Assembly (NCBI GenBank): GCA_004357435.1
Contig: SMVS01000159.1
Coordinates: 1 to 27,033, forward strand
Direction of reading: 5' to 3'
DNA: 27,033 bases
Origin: Nitrospina sp.
GTDB lineage: Bacteria; Nitrospinota; Nitrospinia; Nitrospinales; Nitrospinaceae
Shown here: piece by piece, positions 1-6,713 of the stretch
Numbering within the stretch: position 1 is the stretch's first letter
Layout of the letters: every line of letters begins with the position of its first letter
Notes under the pieces: model-generated
The model's input: only the letters and a program-made list of their open reading frames with translations
Told to the model about the DNA's origin: nothing
Database searches by the model: none
Position numbers and translations under genes: made by a program

Positions 1-1
1 A

Positions 2-184
2 AATGCTTTGCAGGTAGCAAAAACACAATATGAAATTGGCGATGTCGATTTCCTAAGTGTGTTGCAGATGCAGGCTAGATTGCTGGGTTCCCGGATACAA
101 CTAATCAGAATTAAGAATGCCAAACTGGCGCAACGGGTAGATTTGCACCTCGCTTTGGGAGGGGGTTTTGAGGAAGGAATATAG
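2..184 (+). CDS. C-terminal end of a NodT/TolC-family outer membrane efflux protein (partial, 5' end outside window)
   Basis: The frame is open from the left edge to a TAG at 182-184 and encodes about 60 residues. It shows the closing repeat of outer membrane efflux proteins: a Q-Y-E-I-G-D-V-D-F-L-S-V-L-Q-M-Q motif in the last long helix, then a terminal L-A-L-G-G-G stretch typical of the NodT subfamily of RND outer membrane factors. Proteins of this family form the trimeric exit duct across the outer membrane for tripartite pumps. The pump and adaptor genes would be expected to the left, outside the window. It is unrelated in position to the second efflux outer membrane gene at 16.4 kb. Family assignment is good; substrate is unknown. 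Confidence 0.82.
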   Translation, partial: NALQVAKTQYEIGDVDFLSVLQMQARLLGSRIQLIRIKNAKLAQRVDLHLALGGGFEEGI

Positions 185-251
185 GGTGAGAATGGCCCGG
201 TGAAATTCTCAAGCCCCTTTGATCAAAGGCGTTGATCCGCGAAAGAGATTT

Positions 252-944
252 ATGACTTCTGCTGAAAAACCCGAGCGCCTTGCATCTGAACCCAAGTTCG
301 GTTTTGCCTTTTTGCTTTTCTGCCTAATAGCATCGCTCCTAGTCCCTGCTTATTTTGAGAATCAGATAATGGGTGGTGTGGCATTGAGGGGGATGCTCTC
401 TCTCATCTTGCTAGCCAGTCTCTATCTTATTGCCCAACAGCCTCGCGAATTAAAGATTGGAATAGCCTTGGCAGTACCCACCTTGCTGGCGAACTGGTGG
501 AGTGGATTATTTCCGCCGCCTTGGGATGTATATATCGCAAGCGTATTCTACATAGTCTTTCTTTGCTATATCAGCATTTTTATTTTCCGTTTCTTATTTG
601 AGACGGAACAAATCAGCCTGAATATGATTTTTTCAGCGATTTGCCTCTATATGTATATAGGGCTGATTTGGACGTTCATTTATCTGGTTACGGAGATTAG
701 TCGTCCGGGTTCATTCAGGTTTCCAATTGAATTACCTGGTGATCCGGAAAGCCTGGTGCATGCATTGCGGAGTAGTTTTTCTTATTTTAGTTATGTGACT
801 CTTTCAACGTTGGGTTATGGCGATGTGACACCATTAACCAAGTTTGCTCGTGCCTGGGCAATATTGGAAACGGTGACAGGCCAATTTTTCCTCGCGTTTG
901 TGGTCGCCCGACTAGTTGGGTTGTTTATTACCAACCGACGCTAG
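252..944 (+). CDS. Potassium-channel-like integral membrane protein (ion transport 2 family)
   Basis: Several hydrophobic segments fill the first two thirds of this protein. The C-terminal part has the pore-helix/filter/last-helix arrangement of two-TM potassium channels, with the filter T-L-G-Y-G-D at about residues 186-191, followed by a hydrophobic helix and a very short basic tail. No cytoplasmic RCK/TrkA domain follows, so gating input is not evident. The ATG at 252 is preferred; an in-frame TTG at 219 would add 11 residues. The gene stands alone between an efflux gene end and a decayed HD-GYP remnant. The T-L-G-Y-G-D filter supports K+ selectivity; whether it is a channel on its own or a subunit cannot be told from sequence. 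Confidence 0.8.
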   Translation: MTSAEKPERLASEPKFGFAFLLFCLIASLLVPAYFENQIMGGVALRGMLSLILLASLYLIAQQPRELKIGIALAVPTLLANWWSGLFPPPWDVYIASVFYIVFLCYISIFIFRFLFETEQISLNMIFSAICLYMYIGLIWTFIYLVTEISRPGSFRFPIELPGDPESLVHALRSSFSYFSYVTLSTLGYGDVTPLTKFARAWAILETVTGQFFLAFVVARLVGLFITNRR

Positions 945-955
945 CAATTAGTTAC

Positions 956-1398
956 GAATTGTATGTCTTCAAAGACCCCGGCAAACTGGATGCCGGCCAA
1001 CCGGATTATGGCTACATTCAATCCGCTGATGTGATTATTTCTGGAAGTGGAGCTGTGACTGCTTTATCAGGTCGGGCAGCCAATCGGCTATTTTAAAGTA
1101 TGCTGAAATCATTGCCCTGACTCACCATGAGAAATGGGATGGCTCCGGTTACCCTAAGGGTCTCAAGGGTGAAAAAATTCCTCAAGCAGGACGCATCGTC
1201 GCCATTTGTGACGTCTTCGACGCGCTCACTTCCGTGCGTCCTTACAAAAAAGCCTGGTCGTTGAAGGACACGTTTTCTCATCTTGAAGAACAGAAGGGCT
1301 CTCACTTCGACCCCAAAATAGTACCTTTATTTTTAGATATAACTCCAAAATTACTGAAAATCCAGAAACAATACGGTGACCCCCTACCGGAGAATTAA
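956..1398 (+). pseudogene. Decayed HD-GYP phosphodiesterase remnant (C-terminal half, frameshifted)
   Basis: From about 1069 to the TAA at 1396-1398 one frame encodes a clear C-terminal HD-GYP half: S-G-S-Q-S-A-I-L-K-Y-A-E-I, then H-H-E-K-W-D-G-S-G-Y-P and the family's V-F-D-A-L-T block. About 100 bp upstream, at 956-1000, a K-D-P-G-K-L-D-A segment typical of the middle of the same domain lies in a different frame, and the N-terminal metal-binding HD half is absent. No start codon serves the intact frame. This therefore reads as a truncated and frameshifted c-di-GMP phosphodiesterase gene. Its stop codon abuts the ATG of the next gene (TAAATG), so the two were probably one operon. Confidence 0.8.
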
Positions 1399-2268
1399 AT
1401 GCGAGTATTGATTGTTGAGGATGACCCCGCTTCCAGGGAATTAATGGAAGACATGGTTAAAATGGAAGGTCATGATTTAAGAACGGCGGAAGAGGGTTAT
1501 CAAGCCCTGTCGCTGTTCAAAGAATTTAAACCTGATCTGGTATTTTCAGATATTCAGATGCCCAAAATGGACGGCCTGGATTTGTTGGAACGCATTCGGG
1601 GTATCAGCCCTGAGACCATTGTCGTCATGATGACCGCTTTTGGATGTGAAGAATATGCTTTAAAAGCCCTCCGTTTGGGTGCCAACAATTACCTTCAAAA
1701 ACCGATTCGTCATGATGACATATTGCCTTTGCTTGAAAAATATTCGGCGCTGGTGGACGCGGCCGACTCCCTGGGCCAGGGACCAACCGGCGAAGACCAG
1801 CAACAAAAATTTATTTTTGAAAATGACATAAGTAAAATAAGTGATTTTGTCAATCTGTTGGTGCAGGGTGTAGCCAAAGACTTTGTGGGACGCGATTATC
1901 TGGATGTAAAAATTGGACTCTATGAACTGTTGGCCAACGCTATTGAGCACGGCAATTTAGAAATTTCCCAAGAAGATAAATTCAACACTCTGAATTTAGA
2001 AGAACTTTATGAAAAACGCAGGTCGGACCCTCAGTTTGCGGGGCGCAAGATTGTGGTGGAACAGACCAGGGATGACCTGGCCTGCGAATGGTTGATCACG
2101 GATGAAGGCAAAGGCTTTGATTATGAGAATGTTTTGAAAAACATCGGCCCCATGGGGAATGTTAAAGCCAAAGGAATTTTTATCGCGCAATTCCATTTCG
2201 ATCAGTTGGAGTTTCTGGGAAAAGGCCATCAGGTACGGGCCAGAAAACTCAAAACTGTTTCTACCTGA
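1399..2268 (+). CDS. Response regulator: receiver domain fused to a histidine-kinase-like ATPase domain
   Basis: Residues 1-120 form a receiver domain with acidic pocket D8/D9, phosphoacceptor D51 in S-D-I-Q-M-P-K-M-D-G, switch T79 and K101 followed by proline. After a linker, residues about 140-285 resemble a HATPase_c domain of the anti-sigma-factor (RsbW/SpoIIAB) type: an N-box-like E176-L-L-A-N180-A-I-E-H-G and a G1-like D235-E-G-K-G-F. No phosphotransfer histidine domain or sigma-binding partner is visible. Proteins with this build usually couple phosphorylation to partner switching or ATP-dependent binding; that role is inference here. The start follows directly on the stop of the HD-GYP remnant, so the ancestral operon partner seems to have been lost. 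Confidence 0.85.
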   Translation: MRVLIVEDDPASRELMEDMVKMEGHDLRTAEEGYQALSLFKEFKPDLVFSDIQMPKMDGLDLLERIRGISPETIVVMMTAFGCEEYALKALRLGANNYLQKPIRHDDILPLLEKYSALVDAADSLGQGPTGEDQQQKFIFENDISKISDFVNLLVQGVAKDFVGRDYLDVKIGLYELLANAIEHGNLEISQEDKFNTLNLEELYEKRRSDPQFAGRKIVVEQTRDDLACEWLITDEGKGFDYENVLKNIGPMGNVKAKGIFIAQFHFDQLEFLGKGHQVRARKLKTVST

Positions 2269-2373
2269 AAACCCCCAGCCTGCCCGCCACGGTGAGGGGC
2301 GGTACAATGCCGCCACTTTAATTGGCGCCCCACAACACAAAGCCTCCGCTATTTGCCTCCCCCGCCTGGCCAG

Positions 2374-2388
2374 CCAGCGTGACGCTGG
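2374..2388. repeat. 15-nt mini-hairpin, CCAGCG-TGA-CGCTGG type
   Basis: This is a perfect 6-bp inverted repeat around a 3-nt loop, followed by CTCAAATGGGTC and an ACAATTGTTGG-like block. The same arrangement recurs in the array at 5.26-5.56 kb. It lies about 105 bp after the response regulator stop and 88 bp from the convergent typA stop. It is one member of a family of equal-geometry hairpins described in the findings. Confidence 0.75.
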
Positions 2389-2460
2389 ACTCAAATGGGT
2401 CGAACTCTGTCCCGCGGTTAACAATTGTTGGAGACAACAAAAAGCCTCAGCCATTTGCAT

Positions 2461-2475
2461 CCAACCGCAGGTTGG
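2461..2475. repeat. 15-nt mini-hairpin CCAACC-GCA-GGTTGG abutting the typA stop codon
   Basis: A perfect 6-bp stem with a 3-nt loop ends exactly one base before the typA stop codon at 2476-2478 (minus strand). It shares geometry, but not stem sequence, with the other mini-hairpins of the window. It could act as a transcript-end stabiliser; no T-tract follows, so a simple intrinsic terminator is not supported. Confidence 0.6.
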
Positions 2476-4299
2476 TTAGGCGACGTTTTGTTTTTTGGAT
2501 TGGCGCTTGCGTTCGTTTTCGTCCAGAAACTTTTTGCGCAAACGAATGCTGGTGGGAGTGATTTCTGCCAGCTCATCGCCGTTCAGGTAGCCGAGTACCT
2601 GCTCGAGGCTCATGACGCGGGGCGGCGGAACGCTGATGGTATCGTCCGACCCGGAAGCCCGCATGTTGGTCAGCTTCTTGCCTTTGCAGAGGTTGATCAC
2701 CAGATCGCAATCCTTTTTGTGTTCGCCGACAATCATCCCGGTATACACCTCGGTGGTCGGTGGGAGAAACATGGTGCCCCGGTCCAGCAGATTGTATATA
2801 GAGTACGCGGTGGTATTGCCGTGTTCCAGCGCGATCAGCACCCCGTTGTTGCGCCGCGCCAGGTCGCCGCAATAAGGAATATAATTGTGGAAGCTGTGGT
2901 TCAGGATGCCGGTGCCGCGGGTCAGCGTCAACATCTGTGAGCGAAACCCAAACAGCCCACGCGTCGGAATCACATATTCCAACCGCACCGTGCCGGTGCC
3001 GGTATTCAGCATATTTTTCATCGACCCCTTGCGCTGACCCATGGCCTCCATCACCGATCCCATGTACTCTTCATCGATATCGATGATGACAAACTCCTCC
3101 GGCTCCATGGTCACTCCATCGATCTCTTTCAAAACCACTTCGGGCCGGGCAATGGCAAACTCAAACCCCTCGCGCCGCATCGTCTCAATCAGAATACCGA
3201 GGTGAAGCTCGCCCCGTCCGGAAACTTTAAAGGTGTCGTTGGCGCCGGTTTCCTCGACCCGCAAGGCGACGTTCTGTTTGATCTCCTTGTACAGCCGTTC
3301 GCGTATTTGGCGCGACGTGACGAATTTACCTTCCCGGCCAGCGAACGGGGAATCGTTCACCTGGAAATTGATCGACAAGGTCGGCTCGTCGATATCGATC
3401 ACCGGCAAGGCTTCCGGATCGAGCCGGTCGGCGATTGTCTCGCCGATATCCACTTCCTTCATGCCGGAGATGCCGAGGATGTCACCCATCACCACATCCT
3501 TCGCCTTCATCCGTTGCAGGCCTTCAAAGGTGAATACCTTGGATACCTTGAACTCCTCCATGTCGCCCGAACGCTTGATCTGCGTGTAGAGCTTGTCGGC
3601 ATCGAAATGGCCGCGGTGGATTTTGCCGATGGCGATACGGCCGACGTAATCGTTGTAGTCGATGGAAGACACCAGCATCTGGAACGAACCGTCCGGATCG
3701 CCCGCGTGCGGCTCCACCTTGGCGACGATGAGGTCCAACAACGGCTTCATGTCGAGGTTCTCCCCATCCGGCGTGAGGCGGCAAAAACCATGCTTGGCGG
3801 ATGAGTAAATCGTGGGGAAATCCAACTGCTCGTCGCTCGCACCCAGATTCGCGAACAGATCAAACACCTCGTCGAGCGCTTTCGCCGGGTCGGCGCTGGG
3901 GCGGTCGATCTTGTTGATCACGACAATCGGCTTGAGGCCCAGGTCGAGCGACTTTTTAAGGACGAAGCGCGTCTGCGGCATCGGGCCTTCAGCGGCATCG
4001 ATGAGCAACAAAACCCCGTTGACCATTTTAAGGATGCGCTCGACCTCGCCGCCGAAGTCCGCATGGCCCGGCGTGTCGACGATATTTATTTTGTACTTGC
4101 CGTAGCGCACCGACGCGTTTTTGGAAAAGATGGTGATGCCCCGCTCCTTTTCCAACTCATTGGTGTCCATGATGCAACTGCCCGCCAGTTCTTTTTCCTT
4201 GAACATGCCGCTCTGGCGCAGAAGGCAGTCCACCAAGGTCGTCTTGCCGTGGTCGACGTGGGCGATGATTCCAATATTCCTGATAAACTCACTGCTCAT
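2476..4299 (-). CDS. typA: Ribosome-associated GTPase TypA/BipA
   Basis: This 607-residue translational GTPase has the usual family length. The G1 motif A-H-V-D-H-G-K-T is at residues 13-20, G2 is in R-G-I-T-I, G3 is D-T-P-G-H and G4 is N-K-I-D. EF-G-like domains follow, including the R-G-E-L-H-L-G segment and the C-terminal R-K-K-F-L-D-E block typical of TypA. TypA binds the 70S ribosome and supports growth under stress and low temperature. The start at 4299 is preceded by a purine-rich GAAGAGA. The gene is convergent with the response regulator and divergent from the TPR lipoprotein. Nothing in it looks damaged. Confidence 0.97.
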   Translation of the reverse strand: MSSEFIRNIGIIAHVDHGKTTLVDCLLRQSGMFKEKELAGSCIMDTNELEKERGITIFSKNASVRYGKYKINIVDTPGHADFGGEVERILKMVNGVLLLIDAAEGPMPQTRFVLKKSLDLGLKPIVVINKIDRPSADPAKALDEVFDLFANLGASDEQLDFPTIYSSAKHGFCRLTPDGENLDMKPLLDLIVAKVEPHAGDPDGSFQMLVSSIDYNDYVGRIAIGKIHRGHFDADKLYTQIKRSGDMEEFKVSKVFTFEGLQRMKAKDVVMGDILGISGMKEVDIGETIADRLDPEALPVIDIDEPTLSINFQVNDSPFAGREGKFVTSRQIRERLYKEIKQNVALRVEETGANDTFKVSGRGELHLGILIETMRREGFEFAIARPEVVLKEIDGVTMEPEEFVIIDIDEEYMGSVMEAMGQRKGSMKNMLNTGTGTVRLEYVIPTRGLFGFRSQMLTLTRGTGILNHSFHNYIPYCGDLARRNNGVLIALEHGNTTAYSIYNLLDRGTMFLPPTTEVYTGMIVGEHKKDCDLVINLCKGKKLTNMRASGSDDTISVPPPRVMSLEQVLGYLNGDELAEITPTSIRLRKKFLDENERKRQSKKQNVA

Positions 4300-4533
4300 T
4301 TAGTATCTCTTCATTCATATAAGTGTGTGAAAACCCTGCAGGTGTGCTTGAATGCGGTGCCGGCGGGAAACTGAAAAAACCGATCATATTACCCTGATTA
4401 TACCCCAAACCCCAAGCAAAAACTAAGCGGATGGGCTTACAATCGCTTTAATAATGAAAAATGGTATAACTTACGGATGAGATTGGTCCCTTAAAGTTAT
4501 TATTCCATTTGAAAAAGGCACCAGGAGATGGGA

Positions 4534-5262
4534 TTGATTAATTTTAAAAACGTTAATATTGCGGTTTTGAGTCTGTGTCTTCTGCTGGGGGGCTGTGGCG
4601 ACGGCGCCGAGGGGCCGAAAGACACGCAGGTTACGCAAACTCCGCAGGGTCTGACGGACGGCGCGTTCAAAAAACAGGAGATCGGGGCTTACGAGGAAGC
4701 GGTCACGCTGTTGGACAAGGCGCTGGCTGTCGACCCGCAATTCCTCCCAGCGCTCTACCGCATGGGCGCGGTTTACCAGGAATGGGACCGCAGAAAAGAA
4801 GCGATCGCGGCTTACCTGAACGTCCTCGCCATCGACCCAAAACATCAACCGGCTCTGCTGGGCCTGGCCGCGGTGTACTCGAAAGCCCATTTGAACGATC
4901 TGGCGGCGCAGGAGTTTATCAAGGTCGCGGAGCTCAGGCCGGACGATCCGGAAATTCATTTCAAAATCGCGCTGGAGTACTGGTACAACCAGCGCCTCCC
5001 GGAAACGGCGGCGGCTTACCTGAAAGTGATCGCCATCGACCCCGATCATCTGCAGGCTCACCTCAACCTGGCGAGCGTCTACGAACGGATGAAAAAGTGG
5101 GAGCCGGCCATCGCAGAAATCGATATCGCTCTCCAACTGGCGGAGGCCACTGGCAACACGCAGGAGAAATCGATCGCCGAAAACAAACTGAAACGGCTCC
5201 AAGGCCGGGTACATATGACCGAAGAAGAAATGCTCCGCAAATCCCAACCCCCCTTCAACTAG
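4534..5262 (+). CDS. TPR-repeat lipoprotein
   Basis: An N-terminal hydrophobic segment ends in L-L-L-G-G-C, a lipobox whose cysteine lies about 21-23 residues in, so the mature protein should be lipidated. From about residue 45 there are at least four consecutive tetratricopeptide repeats with the A-x-x-x-x-x-x-A-L-x-x-D-P signature (AVDPQFLPALY, AIDPKHQPALL, AIDPDHLQAHL). TPR scaffolds mediate protein-protein contacts; the partner is not evident. The ATG at 4528 directly touches the AGGAG ribosome-binding site, so the TTG at 4534, six bases downstream, is the better-spaced start. A mini-hairpin follows the stop after four bases. Confidence 0.82.
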   Translation: MINFKNVNIAVLSLCLLLGGCGDGAEGPKDTQVTQTPQGLTDGAFKKQEIGAYEEAVTLLDKALAVDPQFLPALYRMGAVYQEWDRRKEAIAAYLNVLAIDPKHQPALLGLAAVYSKAHLNDLAAQEFIKVAELRPDDPEIHFKIALEYWYNQRLPETAAAYLKVIAIDPDHLQAHLNLASVYERMKKWEPAIAEIDIALQLAEATGNTQEKSIAENKLKRLQGRVHMTEEEMLRKSQPPFN

Positions 5263-5560
5263 CCGGCCAGCGTGACGCTGGACTCAAATAGGTCAAACTC
5301 GGTTACGCACTCCACAATTGCCGGGCATGTAATAAAGGTTATCTATTTGCCTTCCCTGCCAAGAGGCCAGCGTGACGCTGGCCTCAAATGGGTCAAACTC
5401 GGATAGGCGCTCAACAATTATTGGGCATGAAATAGAGGTTAGCTGTTTGCCTCCCCTACCAAGGGGCCGGGCAAGGCCCGGACTAAATGGATCAAACTTT
5501 TCTCTGCATTCAATAATTGTTGGGCATGGTTCTAAGAACTCAATATTCCCCTTCTTACCC
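5262..5560. repeat. Tandem array of three ~100-bp repeat units with a hairpin core
   Basis: Three units begin at 5267, 5367 and 5467, exactly 100 bp apart. Each starts with a 15-nt mini-hairpin: CCAGCGTGACGCTGG twice, then CCGGGCAAGGCCCGG. Each continues with a CTCAAATGGGTCAAACTC-like block, a CAACAATTATTGGGCATG-like block and a TTTGCCTCCCCTACCAAG-like block. The third unit has different stem bases that still pair. A further copy lies at about 2341-2455 and a degenerate one at about 9128-9213. No coding capacity is convincing. The stretch 5263-5791 holds this array, a shared repeat tail and the AT-rich leader of the next gene. Confidence 0.85.
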
Positions 5561-5567
5561 AAGGGAA

Positions 5568-5598
5568 AAGCCCCCTAGCCCCCTTCGGAGAAGGGGAG
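5568..5598. repeat. Dispersed repeat fragment with C/G hairpin (matches 9025-9058 inverted)
   Basis: The block AAGCCCCCTAGCCCCCTTCG and the following GAGAAGGGG form a short hairpin. They recur in inverse orientation at 9025-9058 with only small differences. It lies just after the 100-bp array and looks like a fragment of a dispersed intergenic repeat family. Confidence 0.65.
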
Positions 5599-5632
5599 GT
5601 GTTCGCAACTTGGTATCTTTAAAGGGTGGTAG

Positions 5633-5680
5633 CGGTGAGCCGTGACGAAAATTTGAGCGGGAAAAAGGGCGGCTCAGCCG
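5633..5680 (+). other. Candidate structured element: 10-bp bulged stem with 27-nt loop upstream of the two-helix protein pair
   Basis: CGGTGAGCCG (5633-5642) can pair with CGGCTCAgCCG (5670-5680) with a single bulged G, enclosing a purine-rich loop. An A-rich run follows rather than T, so it is not an intrinsic terminator on the plus strand. It lies 110 nt before the first two-helix gene. I do not recognise it as a known riboswitch class; it may be a leader RNA structure or a remnant of the repeat patch. Confidence 0.35.
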
Positions 5681-5791
5681 AATAAAAAAATAACTCCTGA
5701 TAAATCAATAAGTTATCTATAGTATCTTAATGGGTTATTAGTATTTGAGTTAAATATTTTTGTTTAAATTTAATAAAAATAGGAGACACAA

Positions 5792-6025
5792 ATGTTTGAT
5801 GACATCTTGAAGTGGGTCAGGAAGTTAACGGAGGCAGGAGTGGCTTTACTGGCTCTGGCAATTGTCCTTCAAATTTTGTTTGGGAAGGTCGTTCCATTCA
5901 TTGGAGGCGATGTGATCGGCTCCATCACCTCAATCGTTGCAGCCCTTGGAGCGCAAGGCCTGGTTGGCTTGGCCGCTATTGCTGTGATCTACGCAATTTT
6001 TAACCGGCAAGCATCGATTAGTTAG
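5792..6025 (+). CDS. Small two-helix membrane protein, copy 1 (unknown family)
   Basis: This 77-residue protein has an amphipathic N-terminus (M-F-D-D-I-L-K-W-V-R-K), a first membrane helix at about residues 14-31, a turn V-P-F-I-G-G-D-V, and a second helix at about 45-70 ending in Y-A-I-F-N-R. There is no signal peptide or cysteine. An AGGAG site lies 8 nt before the ATG in an AT-rich leader. About two thirds of positions are identical to the next gene, with conservative changes elsewhere, so both are under protein-level selection. I do not recognise the family; pilin-like, pore-forming peptide and small membrane subunit roles are all possible. No enzyme motif is visible. Confidence 0.8.
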   Translation: MFDDILKWVRKLTEAGVALLALAIVLQILFGKVVPFIGGDVIGSITSIVAALGAQGLVGLAAIAVIYAIFNRQASIS

Positions 6026-6066
6026 ATTCGCTTTTTTAGAGAAATTTATTCTTAGATTTTTACCAT

Positions 6067-6090
6067 TGCCCCGTTTCATTAGCAGGGGCA
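6067..6090 (+). other. Short intergenic hairpin between the two paralogs
   Basis: TGCCCC and GGGGCA form a 6-bp stem with a 12-nt loop in the 118-bp gap between the paralogs. No T-tract follows immediately, so it is a weak terminator at best; it could be a processing or stability element that sets different levels of the two messages. Confidence 0.35.
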
Positions 6091-6143
6091 GCCGTGTAAT
6101 TGACAGCGTTTTTGTGATTTTAAAATCTTAGTAGGAGAAAAAA

Positions 6144-6377
6144 ATGTTTAACGATATCTCTAAATGGATTAGGACAATAACTGAAGCGGGAATTGCTTTA
6201 CTTGGTTTGGCAATTATTGTGCAAGTTCTGTTTGGGAATGCCGTTCCATTTGTTGGGGGCGATGTGGTAGGTAGTATCGCCTCAATCATCACATCACTTG
6301 GAGCGCAAGGTCTGATTGGCCTGGTTGTTATTGCTGTGATTTATGCAATTTTCAACAAGTCGGCCCAGTCACAATAA
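6144..6377 (+). CDS. Small two-helix membrane protein, copy 2 (unknown family)
   Basis: This is the tandem paralog of the preceding gene, also exactly 77 residues with no gaps in alignment and roughly 66% identity. Strictly shared features include the N-terminal K-W, T-E-A-G at the start of helix one, the L-F-G turn, V-P-F followed by G-G-D-V, L-G-A-Q-G-L before helix two and V-I-Y-A-I-F-N at the end. A TAGGAG site precedes the ATG by about 7 nt. A strong intrinsic terminator follows 110 bp downstream. The pair is probably one transcription unit. Function is unknown to me. Confidence 0.8.
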   Translation: MFNDISKWIRTITEAGIALLGLAIIVQVLFGNAVPFVGGDVVGSIASIITSLGAQGLIGLVVIAVIYAIFNKSAQSQ

Positions 6378-6487
6378 ATCCAACCATCGGGGCGGTCGTC
6401 CCACATCCGTACTTCTTTCAGTGGCGTCCTAATCCTTATATACCTTCTGAGCCTGTTGGTTGACAGGTACTACCCAAATGAGATAAA

Positions 6488-6523
6488 GGGTCTAGCCAAA
6501 ATTGCTAGACCCTTTATTTTTTT
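6488..6523 (+). terminator. Intrinsic terminator after the two-helix protein pair
   Basis: GGGTCTAGC (6488-6496) pairs perfectly with GCTAGACCC (6504-6512), and is followed by TTTATTTTTTT. The 9-bp stem and T-tract are typical of a strong intrinsic terminator closing the unit that starts at 5792. Confidence 0.88.
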
Positions 6524-6534
6524 GCAAGCCATGG

Positions 6535-6608
6535 AGGTTAACATCAACCTCTCCCAGCCTCCCCTTGAAAAGGGGAGGAATTTTAATTTAGCTCCGGCGC
6601 TTCGCCGG
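6535..6608. repeat. Dispersed repeat patch with hairpins
   Basis: The block beginning GGTTAACATCAACCTCTCCC and the following CTCCCCTTGAAAAGGGGAGG closely match 8955-9000. Directly after it comes TTTAGCTCCGGCGCTTCG with CGG (6587-6608), which recurs at 6717-6738. The stretch 6378-6713 holds only the terminator, this patch and a GCCCC...GGGGC hairpin at 6611-6638; I see no gene in it. Confidence 0.7.
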
Positions 6609-6713
6609 TCGCCCCGTGCGGCTACTGGCCGTAGGGGCAACAAACAGAGCGGTCTGTGTTCATCTGTGGCTTAATCATACCCCACAACTTTTGAATACCT
6701 ATTCGAGTTCGAC

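Noticed and set aside
3202..3804. Long plus-strand open frame opposite typA
   Set aside because: It lies wholly within the antisense of a clearly conserved GTPase gene and shows no family resemblance.
5262..5560. CRISPR array
   Set aside because: Units are about 100 bp and similar along their length, with no short repeats separated by unique spacers and no cas genes.
5372..5578. Short frames reading through the 100-bp array
   Set aside because: They translate repeat DNA; hairpin pairing is kept between units while the reading frame is not, because a 100-bp period is not a multiple of three.
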